Positions 24,092-33,133 of a stretch of 33,772 nt of DNA are shown here, in pieces. The DNA comes from an uncultured Bacilli bacterium. GTDB lineage: Bacteria; Bacillota_I; Bacilli_A; RF39; UBA660. A program made the translations under genes and the position numbers. The stretch is from NCBI GenBank assembly GCA_944372415.1, contig CALVZA010000023.1, positions 1-33,772 on the forward strand. The letters are read 5' to 3'. The notes beneath the pieces were generated by a model that saw only the letters and a list, made by a program, of their open reading frames with translations, did no database searches and was not told the origin of the DNA. Position 1 is the stretch's first letter. Each line of letters starts with the position of its first letter.

Positions 24092-24441
24092 TGACAATAT
24101 TTTATTCGTTCATTTTTTGTGGATTAACTTGTGTAATAGGCCAAATAATATTAGATAATACTAAATTAACTCCTGGACATGTAACGAGTATATTAGTAGT
24201 AGTGGGTGCATTTTTAGGAATGATAGGAGTATATGATAAAATTATAGAATTTGTAGGGGCTGGAGCAACTATACCAATAACATCTTTTGGAAATAATTTA
24301 TTTAATGGAGCATATATAGGTTTTAAATCTAATGGGTTTATTGGTTTATTTGAAAATATGTTAACTAATGGTAGTTTAGGAATAACGACTGCTATAATAT
24401 TTTCTTTTATATTCTCTTTAATAACTAAAGTTAAAGATTAG
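24091..24441 (+). CDS. spoVAE: Stage V sporulation protein AE
   Basis: The 116-residue integral membrane protein has the SpoVAEb pattern: LTCVIGQIILDNTKLTPGHVTSILVVVGAFLG, then GAGATIPITSFGNNLFNGAYIG and an ending hydrophobic segment. It completes the AC-AD-AE core of the DPA channel. It starts on the last base of the spoVAD stop region and is followed by a terminator. Other SpoVA genes (AA, AB, AF) are absent from this locus. Confidence 0.92.
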   Translation: MTIFYSFIFCGLTCVIGQIILDNTKLTPGHVTSILVVVGAFLGMIGVYDKIIEFVGAGATIPITSFGNNLFNGAYIGFKSNGFIGLFENMLTNGSLGITTAIIFSFIFSLITKVKD

Positions 24442-24447
24442 TTTTTA

Positions 24448-24472
24448 AATAAAGTTCTTCTTTATTTTTTTT
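24448..24472 (+). terminator. Terminator of the spoIIA-spoVA operon
   Basis: AATAAAG (24448-24454) pairs with CTTTATT (24460-24466), followed by T residues to 24472. Confidence 0.75.
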
Positions 24473-24538
24473 ATTAAATAATGTTATAAAAAAAATTATT
24501 TATTACATATTTTTGAAATAATTAAAAAATATGTAAAC

Positions 24539-24582
24539 TGTTGCAATTACAACAAGCAATAGTTTTTTATGTATACTATAAT
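24539..24582 (+). promoter_or_regulatory. Probable pflBA promoter with a near-palindromic site
   Basis: TATAAT lies at 24577-24582, 31 nt before the pflB start. TGTTGCAATTACAACA is a 16-bp near-palindrome with one mismatched pair just upstream, close to the -35 region. Such a site could bind a redox or carbon regulator (Rex and Fnr sites have similar TTG...CAA arms), but no factor can be assigned. Confidence 0.4.
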
Positions 24583-24612
24583 TTAATAGCATGTTAGAGG
24601 AGGTAAATATTT

Positions 24613-26841
24613 ATGAATGAATGGAAAAATTTTAAAGAGGGTATTTGGACTACATCAATAAATGTTGATGATTTTATAAAAAATAATTATAAAGAATATA
24701 CAGGAGATGAAAAGTTTTTAGTACCTCCAACAGATAAGACAAATGCTGTTTGGAGTAAATGTTTAAACTTATTAAAAGAGGAGTTAAAAAAAGGAGTATT
24801 AGATATAGATGTTGATAATATGTCAGGAGTTAATTCCTTTAAGCCTGGATATATTGACAAAGAAAATGAAGTTATTTTTGGTCTTCAAACTGATGCTCCA
24901 TTAAAACGTATGGTAAATCCTTATGGTGGAATTAGAATGGTTTATTCTGAACTAGATGCTTATGGTTATAAATTGAATCCTAGTGTAGATAAATATTTTA
25001 ATGAATTTAGAAAAACTCATAATCAAGGAGTATTTGATGCTTATGATAAAGATATTAGAAAAGCAAGACACGCAGGACTTTTAACTGGTTTACCCGATGC
25101 TTATGGTAGAGGAAGAATTATTGGAGACTTTAGAAGAGTTGCTCTTTATGGAATAGATAAATTAAAAGAACAAAAGATGAATGAATTGAACAATGTTTAT
25201 GTAGGAGTAATGGATGATAATTTAATTCGTTTAAGAGAAGAAATTTCTATGCAATGTAAAGCCTTAGAAGAAATGAAGAAAATGGCTTTAAGTTATGGAT
25301 TTGATATTTCTAAACCTGCTAGTAATTCTTTTGAAGCAGTTGAATGGACTTATTTAGCATATTTATCTGGAGTTAAAGAAAATAATGGTGCTGCTATGTC
25401 TTTAGGTAGAGTAGATGCATTCTTTGATATATATTTTGAAAGAGACTTAGAAAGTGGAAAAATTACTGAAAGTGAAATTCAAGAGTTAATTGATCAATTT
25501 GTTATTAAATTAAGATTAGTAAGACATTTACGTACTCCAGAATATGATGAGTTATTTTCGGGAGATCCTACTTGGGTTACTTGTTCAATAGGCGGTATGA
25601 ATGATAATGGACATTCATTAGTGTCAAAAACTTCATATAGAATATTACATACTTTAGAAAATTTAGATACTTCTCCAGAACCTAATATGACAGTTTTATG
25701 GAGTGAAAATTTACCTATGAATTTTAAAAAGTATTGTGCTAAGGTAAGTATTAATACAGATGCTGTTCAATATGAAAATGATGATATTATGAGACCTATT
25801 TATGGTAGCGATTATGCAATAGCATGTTGTGTATCTGCAATGCGTTTGGGACGTGATATGCAATTTTTTGGGGCTCGTTGTAATTTAGCAAAATCATTAT
25901 TATATTCTTTAAATGGTGGAGTTGACGAAATTAAAAAAGAATTAGTTATAGATGGAATAGAAAAAAATACTGATGAAGTACTGGATTATGAAAAAGTAAA
26001 AAAAGGTTACTTTAAAGTACTAAGCAAGGTTGCTCAAATATATAGCAATGCTATGAATATTATTCATTATATGCATGATAAATATGCTTATGAAGCAGTC
26101 CTTATGTCTCTTCATAACACAGATGTTCATAGATATATGGCATATGGAGTTGCAGGATTGTCCGTTGCAACTGACTCTTTGTCAGCGATTAAATATGCAA
26201 AGGTAAAACCTGTTAGAGATGAAGATGGTATAACTACTGATTTCATAATAGAAGGTGATTACCCTAAATATGGAAATGATGATGATAGAGTAGATAGTAT
26301 TGCTAAAGAAATTACTCAATATTTCTTTAATGAATTAAAGAGTCATAAATGTTATAGAGATGCAGAACCTACTATGTCAGTATTAACAATTACTTCAAAT
26401 GTAGTATACGGTTCTAAAACTGGTGCTACTCCAGATGGCCGTAAGGCTGGTGTGGCTTTTGCACCTGGAGCAAATCCAATGCATGGAAGGGATGAAAATG
26501 GTGCGGTTGCATCTTTAAATTCAGTAGCAAAGTTAGATTATAAAAATTGTTGTAAAGACGGTATATCTAACACTTTCTCTATAGTTCCAGATTCTTTGGG
26601 AAGTGATTTAGAAACTAGAATAAATAATTTAGTAAGTTTATTAACTGGTTATTTTAAAAAAGGAGCACATCATTTAAATGTAAATGTGTTATCTCGTGAA
26701 ACTTTAATTGATGCTATGAATAATCCTGAAAAATATCCATTACTTACTATTAGAGTATCTGGTTATAGTGTAAGATTTAATAGACTTACTAGAAAACAAC
26801 AAGAGGAAGTTATTTCAAGGACTTTCCATACTAAGTTATGA
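24613..26841 (+). CDS. pflB: Formate C-acetyltransferase (pyruvate formate-lyase)
   Basis: PflB splits pyruvate and CoA into acetyl-CoA and formate under anoxia using a glycyl radical. The 742-residue protein has the catalytic pair C405-C406 in [10 protein letters not shown], and the radical Gly is G717 in [10 protein letters not shown] near the C-terminus. Length fits the family. The strong RBS GAGGAGG precedes the start. Its TGA overlaps the pflA start (ATGA). Presence implies mixed-acid fermentation. Confidence 0.96.
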   Translation: MNEWKNFKEGIWTTSINVDDFIKNNYKEYTGDEKFLVPPTDKTNAVWSKCLNLLKEELKKGVLDIDVDNMSGVNSFKPGYIDKENEVIFGLQTDAPLKRMVNPYGGIRMVYSELDAYGYKLNPSVDKYFNEFRKTHNQGVFDAYDKDIRKARHAGLLTGLPDAYGRGRIIGDFRRVALYGIDKLKEQKMNELNNVYVGVMDDNLIRLREEISMQCKALEEMKKMALSYGFDISKPASNSFEAVEWTYLAYLSGVKENNGAAMSLGRVDAFFDIYFERDLESGKITESEIQELIDQFVIKLRLVRHLRTPEYDELFSGDPTWVTCSIGGMNDNGHSLVSKTSYRILHTLENLDTSPEPNMTVLWSENLPMNFKKYCAKVSINTDAVQYENDDIMRPIYGSDYAIACCVSAMRLGRDMQFFGARCNLAKSLLYSLNGGVDEIKKELVIDGIEKNTDEVLDYEKVKKGYFKVLSKVAQIYSNAMNIIHYMHDKYAYEAVLMSLHNTDVHRYMAYGVAGLSVATDSLSAIKYAKVKPVRDEDGITTDFIIEGDYPKYGNDDDRVDSIAKEITQYFFNELKSHKCYRDAEPTMSVLTITSNVVYGSKTGATPDGRKAGVAFAPGANPMHGRDENGAVASLNSVAKLDYKNCCKDGISNTFSIVPDSLGSDLETRINNLVSLLTGYFKKGAHHLNVNVLSRETLIDAMNNPEKYPLLTIRVSGYSVRFNRLTRKQQEEVISRTFHTKL

Positions 26842-27551
26842 CAGGTAGCATAGCAAGTATAGAAACATTTGGCACAGTAGATGGTCCTGGAATTAGAACA
26901 GTAGTATTTTTAAATGGCTGTAATTTAAGATGTATTTATTGTCATAATCCGGAAATGTGGTATAAATCAAAAAATAACACCACAGTAGATGAATTAGTAG
27001 AAAAAATATTAAAAAATAAAGAATATTTTGGACTAAATGGTGGAGTTACTTTTTCAGGAGGAGAACCATTAATACAAAAAGATTTTGTTTTAAATGTTTC
27101 TAAAAAATTGAAAGAATATGGAATTCATATTGCAATAGACACAGCTGGTGTAGGTGACGGAGATTATGAGGAGTTACTTAAATATATAGATTTAATTATA
27201 TTTGATGTAAAGCATACTACTGAAAAAGGTTATAAATTAATAACTCAAAAAAACTCTAAAGAGTCACAACATTTTATTGAAGTATGTAATAAATTAAATA
27301 AAAATTTTTGGATAAGACAAGTTATAGTTCCTGGGATTATGGATAATGATAATTATTTATACTCCCTAAAAGATTATATTTCTAAAATAAAAAATATAGA
27401 AAAAATAGAATTTTTACCATATCATAAATTAGGACGAGAAAAATATATAAAACTTGGGTATGATTATCCTTGTGAAAATATTTTAGAAATGGACAAAAAT
27501 AAATGTCAAGAATTATATAATAAATTTATTAATATACTTGATGAAAAATAA
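26838..27551 (+). CDS. pflA: Pyruvate formate-lyase activating enzyme (radical SAM)
   Basis: PflA makes the glycyl radical on PflB with SAM and a 4Fe-4S cluster. The 237-residue protein has the cluster motif C28-x3-C32-x2-C35 in [14 protein letters not shown], the [11 protein letters not shown] segment for SAM binding, and [11 protein letters not shown] and [12 protein letters not shown] in the core. It overlaps pflB by 4 bp, so the pair is co-translated. A terminator follows. Confidence 0.96.
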   Translation: MTGSIASIETFGTVDGPGIRTVVFLNGCNLRCIYCHNPEMWYKSKNNTTVDELVEKILKNKEYFGLNGGVTFSGGEPLIQKDFVLNVSKKLKEYGIHIAIDTAGVGDGDYEELLKYIDLIIFDVKHTTEKGYKLITQKNSKESQHFIEVCNKLNKNFWIRQVIVPGIMDNDNYLYSLKDYISKIKNIEKIEFLPYHKLGREKYIKLGYDYPCENILEMDKNKCQELYNKFINILDEK

Positions 27552-27563
27552 TATGTATTTTGG

Positions 27564-27593
27564 AAGGAAGAATTGTTGTTCTTTCTTTTTTTT
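27564..27593 (+). terminator. Terminator of pflBA
   Basis: AAGGAAGAA (27564-27572) pairs with TTCTTTCTT (27579-27587, one wobble), followed by T residues to 27593. Confidence 0.75.
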
Positions 27594-27657
27594 CTATTAA
27601 AAAAATGGTGATTAAATGTTAGTTATTGAGTACTTTTGAGGGTTATATGGTAAAAAG

Positions 27658-27812
27658 TTGTTGATAGTTTGACCTTTTTGTATAAAATCTTATTTCCACA
27701 ACTTTGGAAAAATCGTTAGTAGTGGAAAACATTTTCAAAACTAATATTAAATTAAAAAAATTAAAAAACATAATGTTAAATATGCATAATTGGAAGTTTT
27801 TTCCAATTTTTT
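27658..27812 (+). ncRNA. Possible small RNA between pflA and the lipoprotein gene
   Basis: The gap 27552-27883 has no credible gene. TTGTTG (27658-27663) is 17 nt from TATAAA (27681-27686). About 120 nt later a clear terminator pairs AATTGGAA (27788-27795) with TTCCAATT (27801-27808), followed by T residues. Between them TTTCCAC can pair with GTGGAAA. The lipoprotein gene's own leader follows, with a GAGGAGG RBS. A short non-coding transcript or an attenuated leader is possible. Confidence 0.35.
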
Positions 27813-27883
27813 AAAATATTACTTAATTAATTTATTGTATAAAACAATATTTTCTGTACATAGTAATATTGAGGAGGAATGTC

Positions 27884-28423
27884 ATGAGAAAAAAAATTCT
27901 TTTATCTATTATCTGTTTTATAATGTTATTTACTACTGCATGTAGTTTAGGAAATACTCCAACTAGTGCTGTTGAAAGATTATTATCAAAGTATAATACT
28001 AATGATGAAGAAATATTAGTAGAATTGGATGATTATATTAATGAATCAGATTTAACAGAAGAACAGTCTAAAAAATATAAAGATGTATATTTAAAACAAT
28101 TTAAAGATATGAAATATGAAATAAAAGAAGAAAAAATTGATGGTGATACTGCTACAGTAACAGCACAAATAACAGTATATGATTATTATAATGCAGAAAA
28201 AGATGCAAATAATTATTTATCAGAAAATCCTGATAAATTTAAAACTGATGGTGTTTATGATAAATCATTATTTACTGATTATAAGTTAGGTAAATTAGAG
28301 AATGTTACTAATACAGTAGATTATACAATTGATTTTACTTTAACTAAAGTAGATAATAAATGGGAAGTTAATGATTTAAATAATGAACAATTAGAAAAAA
28401 TTCATGGAGTTTATGAGTATTAA
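27884..28423 (+). CDS. Putative lipoprotein of unknown function
   Basis: The 179-residue protein has a lipoprotein signal: MRKK, a hydrophobic stretch and a lipobox FTTAC with the lipidated Cys at 20. The mature part is acidic and soluble, with a repeated Asp/Glu-rich region and a C-terminal TKVDNKWEVNDL pattern seen in DUF-type lipoproteins with a cystatin or NTF2-like fold. Function is unknown. The ATG 27884 follows GAGGAGG. A TTG 15 nt earlier precedes that RBS. Confidence 0.75.
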   Translation: MRKKILLSIICFIMLFTTACSLGNTPTSAVERLLSKYNTNDEEILVELDDYINESDLTEEQSKKYKDVYLKQFKDMKYEIKEEKIDGDTATVTAQITVYDYYNAEKDANNYLSENPDKFKTDGVYDKSLFTDYKLGKLENVTNTVDYTIDFTLTKVDNKWEVNDLNNEQLEKIHGVYEY

Positions 28424-28441
28424 GACCTAGAGGTCTTTTTT
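28422..28441 (+). terminator. Terminator after the lipoprotein gene
   Basis: AAGACC (28422-28427) pairs with GGTCTT (28432-28437) over the loop TAGA, followed by T residues. The stem overlaps the stop codon. Confidence 0.8.
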
Positions 28442-28504
28442 CTTTATTTTAAATAGTATTTATTTTTGTTTTATGATAAGATGTTATTATAAGGAAGTGA
28501 ATAT

Positions 28505-29743
28505 ATGACAACAATAGGTGTTATTGGTGCTATGCAAAATGAAATAGATAAATTAATTGAATTTTATGATTTAAAAAAAGATAAAATTAATAAAGATATA
28601 TATGTAAATACTTTTAATGATAAAAGAATAGTAGTTACTATGAGTGGCGTTGGTAAAGTTAATAGTGCTGCTATGACACAATATATAATAGATAAATATA
28701 ATGTTGATGCAATTATAAATTCAGGTGTTGCAGGAGGAATTAATAATAAATTAAAAGTAATGGATATGGTAATATCTAATTATGTAACGTATCACGATTT
28801 TAATCCTACAAGTATAATGGAGTCTTATGTTCCTGATAAAGGTAAAATAAAGGCAAGTAGTGTTTTATTAAATATAGCAAAAAAAGTTATAAATGAAATG
28901 AATATAACTAATTATTATTTTGCACCTATTTGTAGTGGAGATAGTTTTATTCAAAATGAAGAACTAAAAATAAAAATATTACTTAAAACTGGTGCGTGTT
29001 GTGTCGATATGGAAAGCGCTTCTGTTGCGCACGTATGTAGTTTAAATAATATACCTTTTTTGGCGGTTAGAACAATATCTGATATGGCAAATGGTGGAGA
29101 ATATTTTGAAGATATTGCTGCATATAAATCAAGTGAATTTGTTAGTAAATTAGTCCAAGAAATATTTATATATTTAAAGAGAAATTCTAAAAATGAATCT
29201 AAAGTATTTTTATATGTACCTAATTTTGATGAATTAGATTATTATGAATATATATTGAGAGATCCTTATACTATGAACTATAATGCTGGATATGATTTAA
29301 ATTTAAAAGGTTATGAAAAAGATACTGGTTGTATTAATAGTTTTGATAATTTAAAATGGTACAAAAGACAAATAAATGATAAGAATAGATATTTTGCTTA
29401 TGTTGTTAGTAAAGAAGATAATATTCCTATTGGTTATGTAAACTTTCATTTTGATGAAGAAAAATTAAAACATAGTTGTGGTGTTATAATTGAATATAAA
29501 TATAGAAATAAAGGGTATGGAAAAGATGCTTTAAAAGAATTATTAAAAATTGCGTTTGATGAATATAATTTAAATTCTTTAGTTAATACTATTTCTTATA
29601 ATAGAACATTTGCTTTAAAATTATTTATGGGTGTTGGATTTAAAGATATTAAAGAAGATTTTCATATAAAGAAGTTTGATAATAATGAAAGAGTTATAAC
29701 ATTAGAAATAACTAAAGATAGTTATAATAAAAAAGTGATTTAA
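28505..29743 (+). CDS. MTA/SAH nucleosidase fused to a GNAT acetyltransferase
   Basis: The N-terminal part (1-225) is a methylthioadenosine/S-adenosylhomocysteine nucleosidase: IGAMQNEIDKL with E13, SGVGKVNSA, SGVAGG, CSGDSFI, DMESAS with E170 and the catalytic D193 in ISDMANG. The C-terminal part (about 235-405) is a GNAT-type N-acetyltransferase with YRNKGYGKDALKELL (acetyl-CoA loop) and NRTFALKLFMGVGFK. The frame is continuous through the join, and the usual nucleosidase alone is about 230 residues. Why the two are fused is unknown; acetyl-CoA and SAM recycling do not share an obvious pathway. AAGGAAGTGA precedes the start. Confidence 0.85.
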   Translation: MTTIGVIGAMQNEIDKLIEFYDLKKDKINKDIYVNTFNDKRIVVTMSGVGKVNSAAMTQYIIDKYNVDAIINSGVAGGINNKLKVMDMVISNYVTYHDFNPTSIMESYVPDKGKIKASSVLLNIAKKVINEMNITNYYFAPICSGDSFIQNEELKIKILLKTGACCVDMESASVAHVCSLNNIPFLAVRTISDMANGGEYFEDIAAYKSSEFVSKLVQEIFIYLKRNSKNESKVFLYVPNFDELDYYEYILRDPYTMNYNAGYDLNLKGYEKDTGCINSFDNLKWYKRQINDKNRYFAYVVSKEDNIPIGYVNFHFDEEKLKHSCGVIIEYKYRNKGYGKDALKELLKIAFDEYNLNSLVNTISYNRTFALKLFMGVGFKDIKEDFHIKKFDNNERVITLEITKDSYNKKVI

Positions 29744-29758
29744 GTTTTTTGAAGTTTT

Positions 29759-30325
29759 TTATATTATACTATCAATCAAGCCATAATTTAATGCTTCATC
29801 ACTACTAAGAAATTTATCTCTTTCTGTATCTTTTTCTATTTTTTTAATTGGTTGATGTGTTAAATTAGAAAGCATTTGATTTAACATTTTCTTTTTCTTT
29901 AATATCCTTTTTGCTTGTATTTCTATGTCAGTTGCTTGTCCACTTGTATTACCTAATGGCTGATGTATCATTATTTCTGAATTTTTTAAAGACATTCTTT
30001 TCCCTTTTGTACCACTTGCAAGTATTAAAGAAGCCATACTGGCAGCCATACCTGTTACTATAGTACGAATGTCACTTTTAATAAAATTCATAGTATCTAT
30101 AATAGCAAGGCCACTAGTTACACTTCCTCCTGGAGAATTAATATATATTTCTATATCACTATTATTTAAAGAATCTAAATAAAGTAATTCAGATATAACT
30201 AAATTAGATAATGAATCATTTATTTCTCCGTTAATAAATATAATTCTATTTTCTAATAGTTTTGAAAATATATCAGATATTCTTTCTCCATTATTTGTAG
30301 TTTCTTGTATTGTTGGAATAAACAT
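29759..30325 (-). CDS. clpP: ATP-dependent Clp protease proteolytic subunit
   Basis: ClpP is the serine-peptidase chamber of the Clp protease. The 188-residue protein has S96 in TGMAASMAS, H121 in IMIHQPLG and D170 in TERD, a complete triad at normal positions, plus YINSPGGSVTSG. Length is slightly below the usual 194-200. The start has AGGTGAT upstream. It is convergent with the nucleosidase gene, 15 bp away, and divergent from the kinase gene. Confidence 0.95.
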   Translation of the reverse strand: MFIPTIQETTNNGERISDIFSKLLENRIIFINGEINDSLSNLVISELLYLDSLNNSDIEIYINSPGGSVTSGLAIIDTMNFIKSDIRTIVTGMAASMASLILASGTKGKRMSLKNSEIMIHQPLGNTSGQATDIEIQAKRILKKKKMLNQMLSNLTHQPIKKIEKDTERDKFLSSDEALNYGLIDSII

Positions 30326-30436
30326 ATTATCACCTACTAATATTGTATATTTAATTTCAAATATAATACTAAAAAAAATATGACAAAATATTTATAATTA
30401 TGATAGAATATACTTATAATAGTAAAGAGGGAGAAT

Positions 30437-31873
30437 ATGAAAGAAGAAAAAGCTGGTTTAAAATTTTTATTAATTATAGTTACTAAAGAAATTTTAAATT
30501 GTGATGTTAGATTTTGTCATAGTTTAGATACTGGTATTAGAGGTAAATTTTTAACTAAACATAATGTAACAAATAATGATATAAAAAATATTACTAATAA
30601 AATGAATGAATATATTAGTGATGGTTATCCTATATTAAAAATAAATGTAAGTAATAAAGATGCTGTTAGTTATTATAATAGATATGACGAAGAAGAAAAA
30701 GCAAGAAGTTTAAATGATATTATAAACGAAACTATTATTTTTAACGAATTATTAGGTAGATATAGTTATTTTTATTCTAATATAGTAAATAATACTAACG
30801 AAATAAATAATTTTAAAATAGTTAATTTAAGTAATAATGATTTTGTTTTAATAGATAATATAGATAGTAAAAGAGAATATGTACACAAAAAAAATATATT
30901 AATTGAATTTAATAAATATAATGAGTGGTTAAATAAACAAGATATTAATTATGTATGTGATTTAAATAAAATTATATCAGATGGAAAAATAGAAGATTTT
31001 ATTAAGAAAAATGATATTATGGTTGATAATTCTATAATGAATATTGCTCAAAATATAGTAAAGTTAAAGAAAAAAATTATATTTTTAGGAGGACCTTCTA
31101 GTAGTGGTAAAACTACCAGTTCTAGGAAGTTAGCATTATTTTTAAATGCACTAGGTAAAAAAACTATTAAAATTAGTTTAGATAATTATTATAAAGAATT
31201 AGAAGAAATAGCTATTGATGAAAGTGGTAAAAGAGATTTTGAAAGTTTAAATGCAATAGATTTATCATTGTTTAGAAAACAGCTAATAGATTTATTAAAT
31301 GGTAAAAGTGTTGTATTACCTAAATATACATTTAGTACTGCTTCAAAAGACTTTAATAGTGATCCAGTAACATTAAATAATAATGATATTTTAATAGTAG
31401 AAGGATTACATTGTTTAAATGAAATAGTAAGTAAAAATATAGATAAAAAATATAAATATAAAATCTATGTTAGTCCTTTTACACCGCTTACATTAGATAG
31501 ACATAATTATATATCTACAACAGAAAATAGACTTATTAGAAGAATAGTAAGAGATAATAGGACAAGAGGAGTTAGTGTAGAGAAAACTTTAGCAACATGG
31601 GCTAGTGTTAGAGAAGGGGAAGAAAAATATATATTTCCATTTACAGATGAAGCAGATATAATATTAAATACTAGTTATATATATGAATTAGGTGTATTAA
31701 AAGTATATGTAGAACCACTTTTATATACTGTTAAAATGGATAGTCCATACTATGAAATGGCAAGAAGATTATTAGATAGTTTAAAAATATTCTTTCCAAT
31801 TAGTAGTGAATATTTAGCAAGTGATAACGTATTAAGAGAATTTATTGGAAAATCAGAATTTAATGAAGGGTAG
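30437..31873 (+). CDS. Uridine-kinase-like nucleoside kinase with N-terminal ThrRS-type domain
   Basis: The 478-residue protein has a C-terminal phosphoribulokinase/uridine-kinase domain: P-loop GGPSSSGKTT (218-227), SLDNYYKE with D249, LPKYTFSTASK, and IVEGLHCLN. The N-terminal half (1-200) resembles the second additional domain of threonyl-tRNA synthetase, with HSLDTG (28-33). Family members often also carry an N-terminal TGS domain, which is not visible here. It probably phosphorylates uridine, cytidine or another nucleoside, but the substrate is not settled for this family. RBS AGAGGGAGA. Its last 13 bp lie just before the gap start. Confidence 0.8.
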   Translation: MKEEKAGLKFLLIIVTKEILNCDVRFCHSLDTGIRGKFLTKHNVTNNDIKNITNKMNEYISDGYPILKINVSNKDAVSYYNRYDEEEKARSLNDIINETIIFNELLGRYSYFYSNIVNNTNEINNFKIVNLSNNDFVLIDNIDSKREYVHKKNILIEFNKYNEWLNKQDINYVCDLNKIISDGKIEDFIKKNDIMVDNSIMNIAQNIVKLKKKIIFLGGPSSSGKTTSSRKLALFLNALGKKTIKISLDNYYKELEEIAIDESGKRDFESLNAIDLSLFRKQLIDLLNGKSVVLPKYTFSTASKDFNSDPVTLNNNDILIVEGLHCLNEIVSKNIDKKYKYKIYVSPFTPLTLDRHNYISTTENRLIRRIVRDNRTRGVSVEKTLATWASVREGEEKYIFPFTDEADIILNTSYIYELGVLKVYVEPLLYTVKMDSPYYEMARRLLDSLKIFFPISSEYLASDNVLREFIGKSEFNEG

Positions 31874-31880
31874 AGATTAT

Positions 31881-32885
31881 ATGAAAAAAATAGCAATAAA
31901 TGGATTTGGAAGAATTGGTAGATTAGCATTTAGATTGATTAGTGAAATTGAAGATTATGAAGTAGTTGCAATAAATGACTTAACAAGTGCAGAAGAACTA
32001 GCTTATTATTTAAAATATGATACTAATCATAGAACATTTTTTAAGTATGATATTTCTTTTAAAGATGATTATATAATTTTTAAAAATAAAAAAATAAAGG
32101 TTTACAGCGAAAAAGATCCTAGTTTACTTCCTTGGAGAGAAGAAGATATAGATGTAGTATTAGAATGTACTGGTTTATTTACTAAGTTAGAAAGTGCGTA
32201 TAAACATATTGTAGCAGGTGCTAAACATGTTATTATTTCTGCGCCAGCAAAAGGGAATATGAAAACAATAGTTTATGGAGTAAATGATAATATATTAGAT
32301 GGAAGTGAAACTGTAATAAGTGCTGCAAGTTGTACAACTAACTGTTTAGCACCTGTGGTAAACTTAATAAATAAAGAATTTGGTATAGAAAAAGGATATA
32401 TGACAACAGTTCATGCAATAACTAATGATCAATCTACTCTTGATGTTCCTCATAAAAAAGGAATAAATTCAAGACGTGGTAGAGCAGCTAGCTTAAATAT
32501 AATTCCTGCAAGTACAGGAGCAGCTTTGGCGATAGGCAAAGTAATTCCTGAATTAAACGGAAAATTAGATGGAGGAGCATTTAGAGTCCCTGTTGGAGAT
32601 GGATCAGTTATAGATTTAACTTTAGAATTAAATAAAAATACATCATCAGATGAAATAAACAAATTATTTTCTGATAATCAAACTGACTATATTAAATTCA
32701 CAATGGATCCTATAGTATCAAGTGATATTCTAGGAGCAAAATGTGGTGCATTAGTAGACGGATTATCTACAAAAGTTTTAGAAGTTAATAATAAACAACT
32801 AGTAAAAATAGTTGCTTGGTACGATAACGAAATGAGCTATACATCACAAATGATAAAAACGATGCAAGTATTACTAAATAAGTGA
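31881..32885 (+). CDS. gap: Glyceraldehyde-3-phosphate dehydrogenase
   Basis: The 334-residue glycolytic enzyme has the NAD-binding start KIAINGFGRIGRLAFRL, D33 in VAINDLT favouring NAD, the nucleophile C151 in SAASCTTNCLAPV, and H178 in VHAI. The C-terminal WYDNEMSY is intact. The ATG 31881 follows GGGTAGAGA. An in-frame ATG 36 nt upstream lies within the kinase gene and has no RBS. The 7-bp gap from the kinase suggests co-transcription. Confidence 0.95.
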   Translation: MKKIAINGFGRIGRLAFRLISEIEDYEVVAINDLTSAEELAYYLKYDTNHRTFFKYDISFKDDYIIFKNKKIKVYSEKDPSLLPWREEDIDVVLECTGLFTKLESAYKHIVAGAKHVIISAPAKGNMKTIVYGVNDNILDGSETVISAASCTTNCLAPVVNLINKEFGIEKGYMTTVHAITNDQSTLDVPHKKGINSRRGRAASLNIIPASTGAALAIGKVIPELNGKLDGGAFRVPVGDGSVIDLTLELNKNTSSDEINKLFSDNQTDYIKFTMDPIVSSDILGAKCGALVDGLSTKVLEVNNKQLVKIVAWYDNEMSYTSQMIKTMQVLLNK

Positions 32886-32921
32886 TACTTTTTTGTTTCC
32901 TTGTAATTTTTTTATTGGTAA

Positions 32922-32946
32922 ACAAATAAAGGTAAACTTTATTTGT
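32922..32946 (+). terminator. Probable terminator after gap
   Basis: ACAAATAAAG (32922-32931) pairs perfectly with CTTTATTTGT (32937-32946) over GTAAA. The following tract is T/A-rich rather than pure T. The rest of 32947-33098 is very AT-rich with no gene visible. Confidence 0.6.
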
Positions 32947-33098
32947 GTTAATATTTTAATTTTTTTATATTTAACAATTCCTTTGATATAAGAAAACATA
33001 GTTATTATAAAATATAAATAGATTTATTTAAGTTTTTTAATATAAAACTGACTTTCAAATGAAAATTCACATTTTAATTAACATTTGTAAAAAAAATG

Positions 33099-33127
33099 TT
33101 GACATTTAAAATTTATTAGAATATAAT
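33099..33127 (+). promoter_or_regulatory. Perfect consensus SigA promoter
   Basis: TTGACA (33099-33104) and TATAAT (33122-33127) are both exact consensus with the ideal 17-bp spacer. Just upstream, AACATTT and AAATGTT form a small inverted repeat that could be an operator. Expected transcription start is about 33134. Confidence 0.85.
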
Positions 33128-33133
33128 AATATT

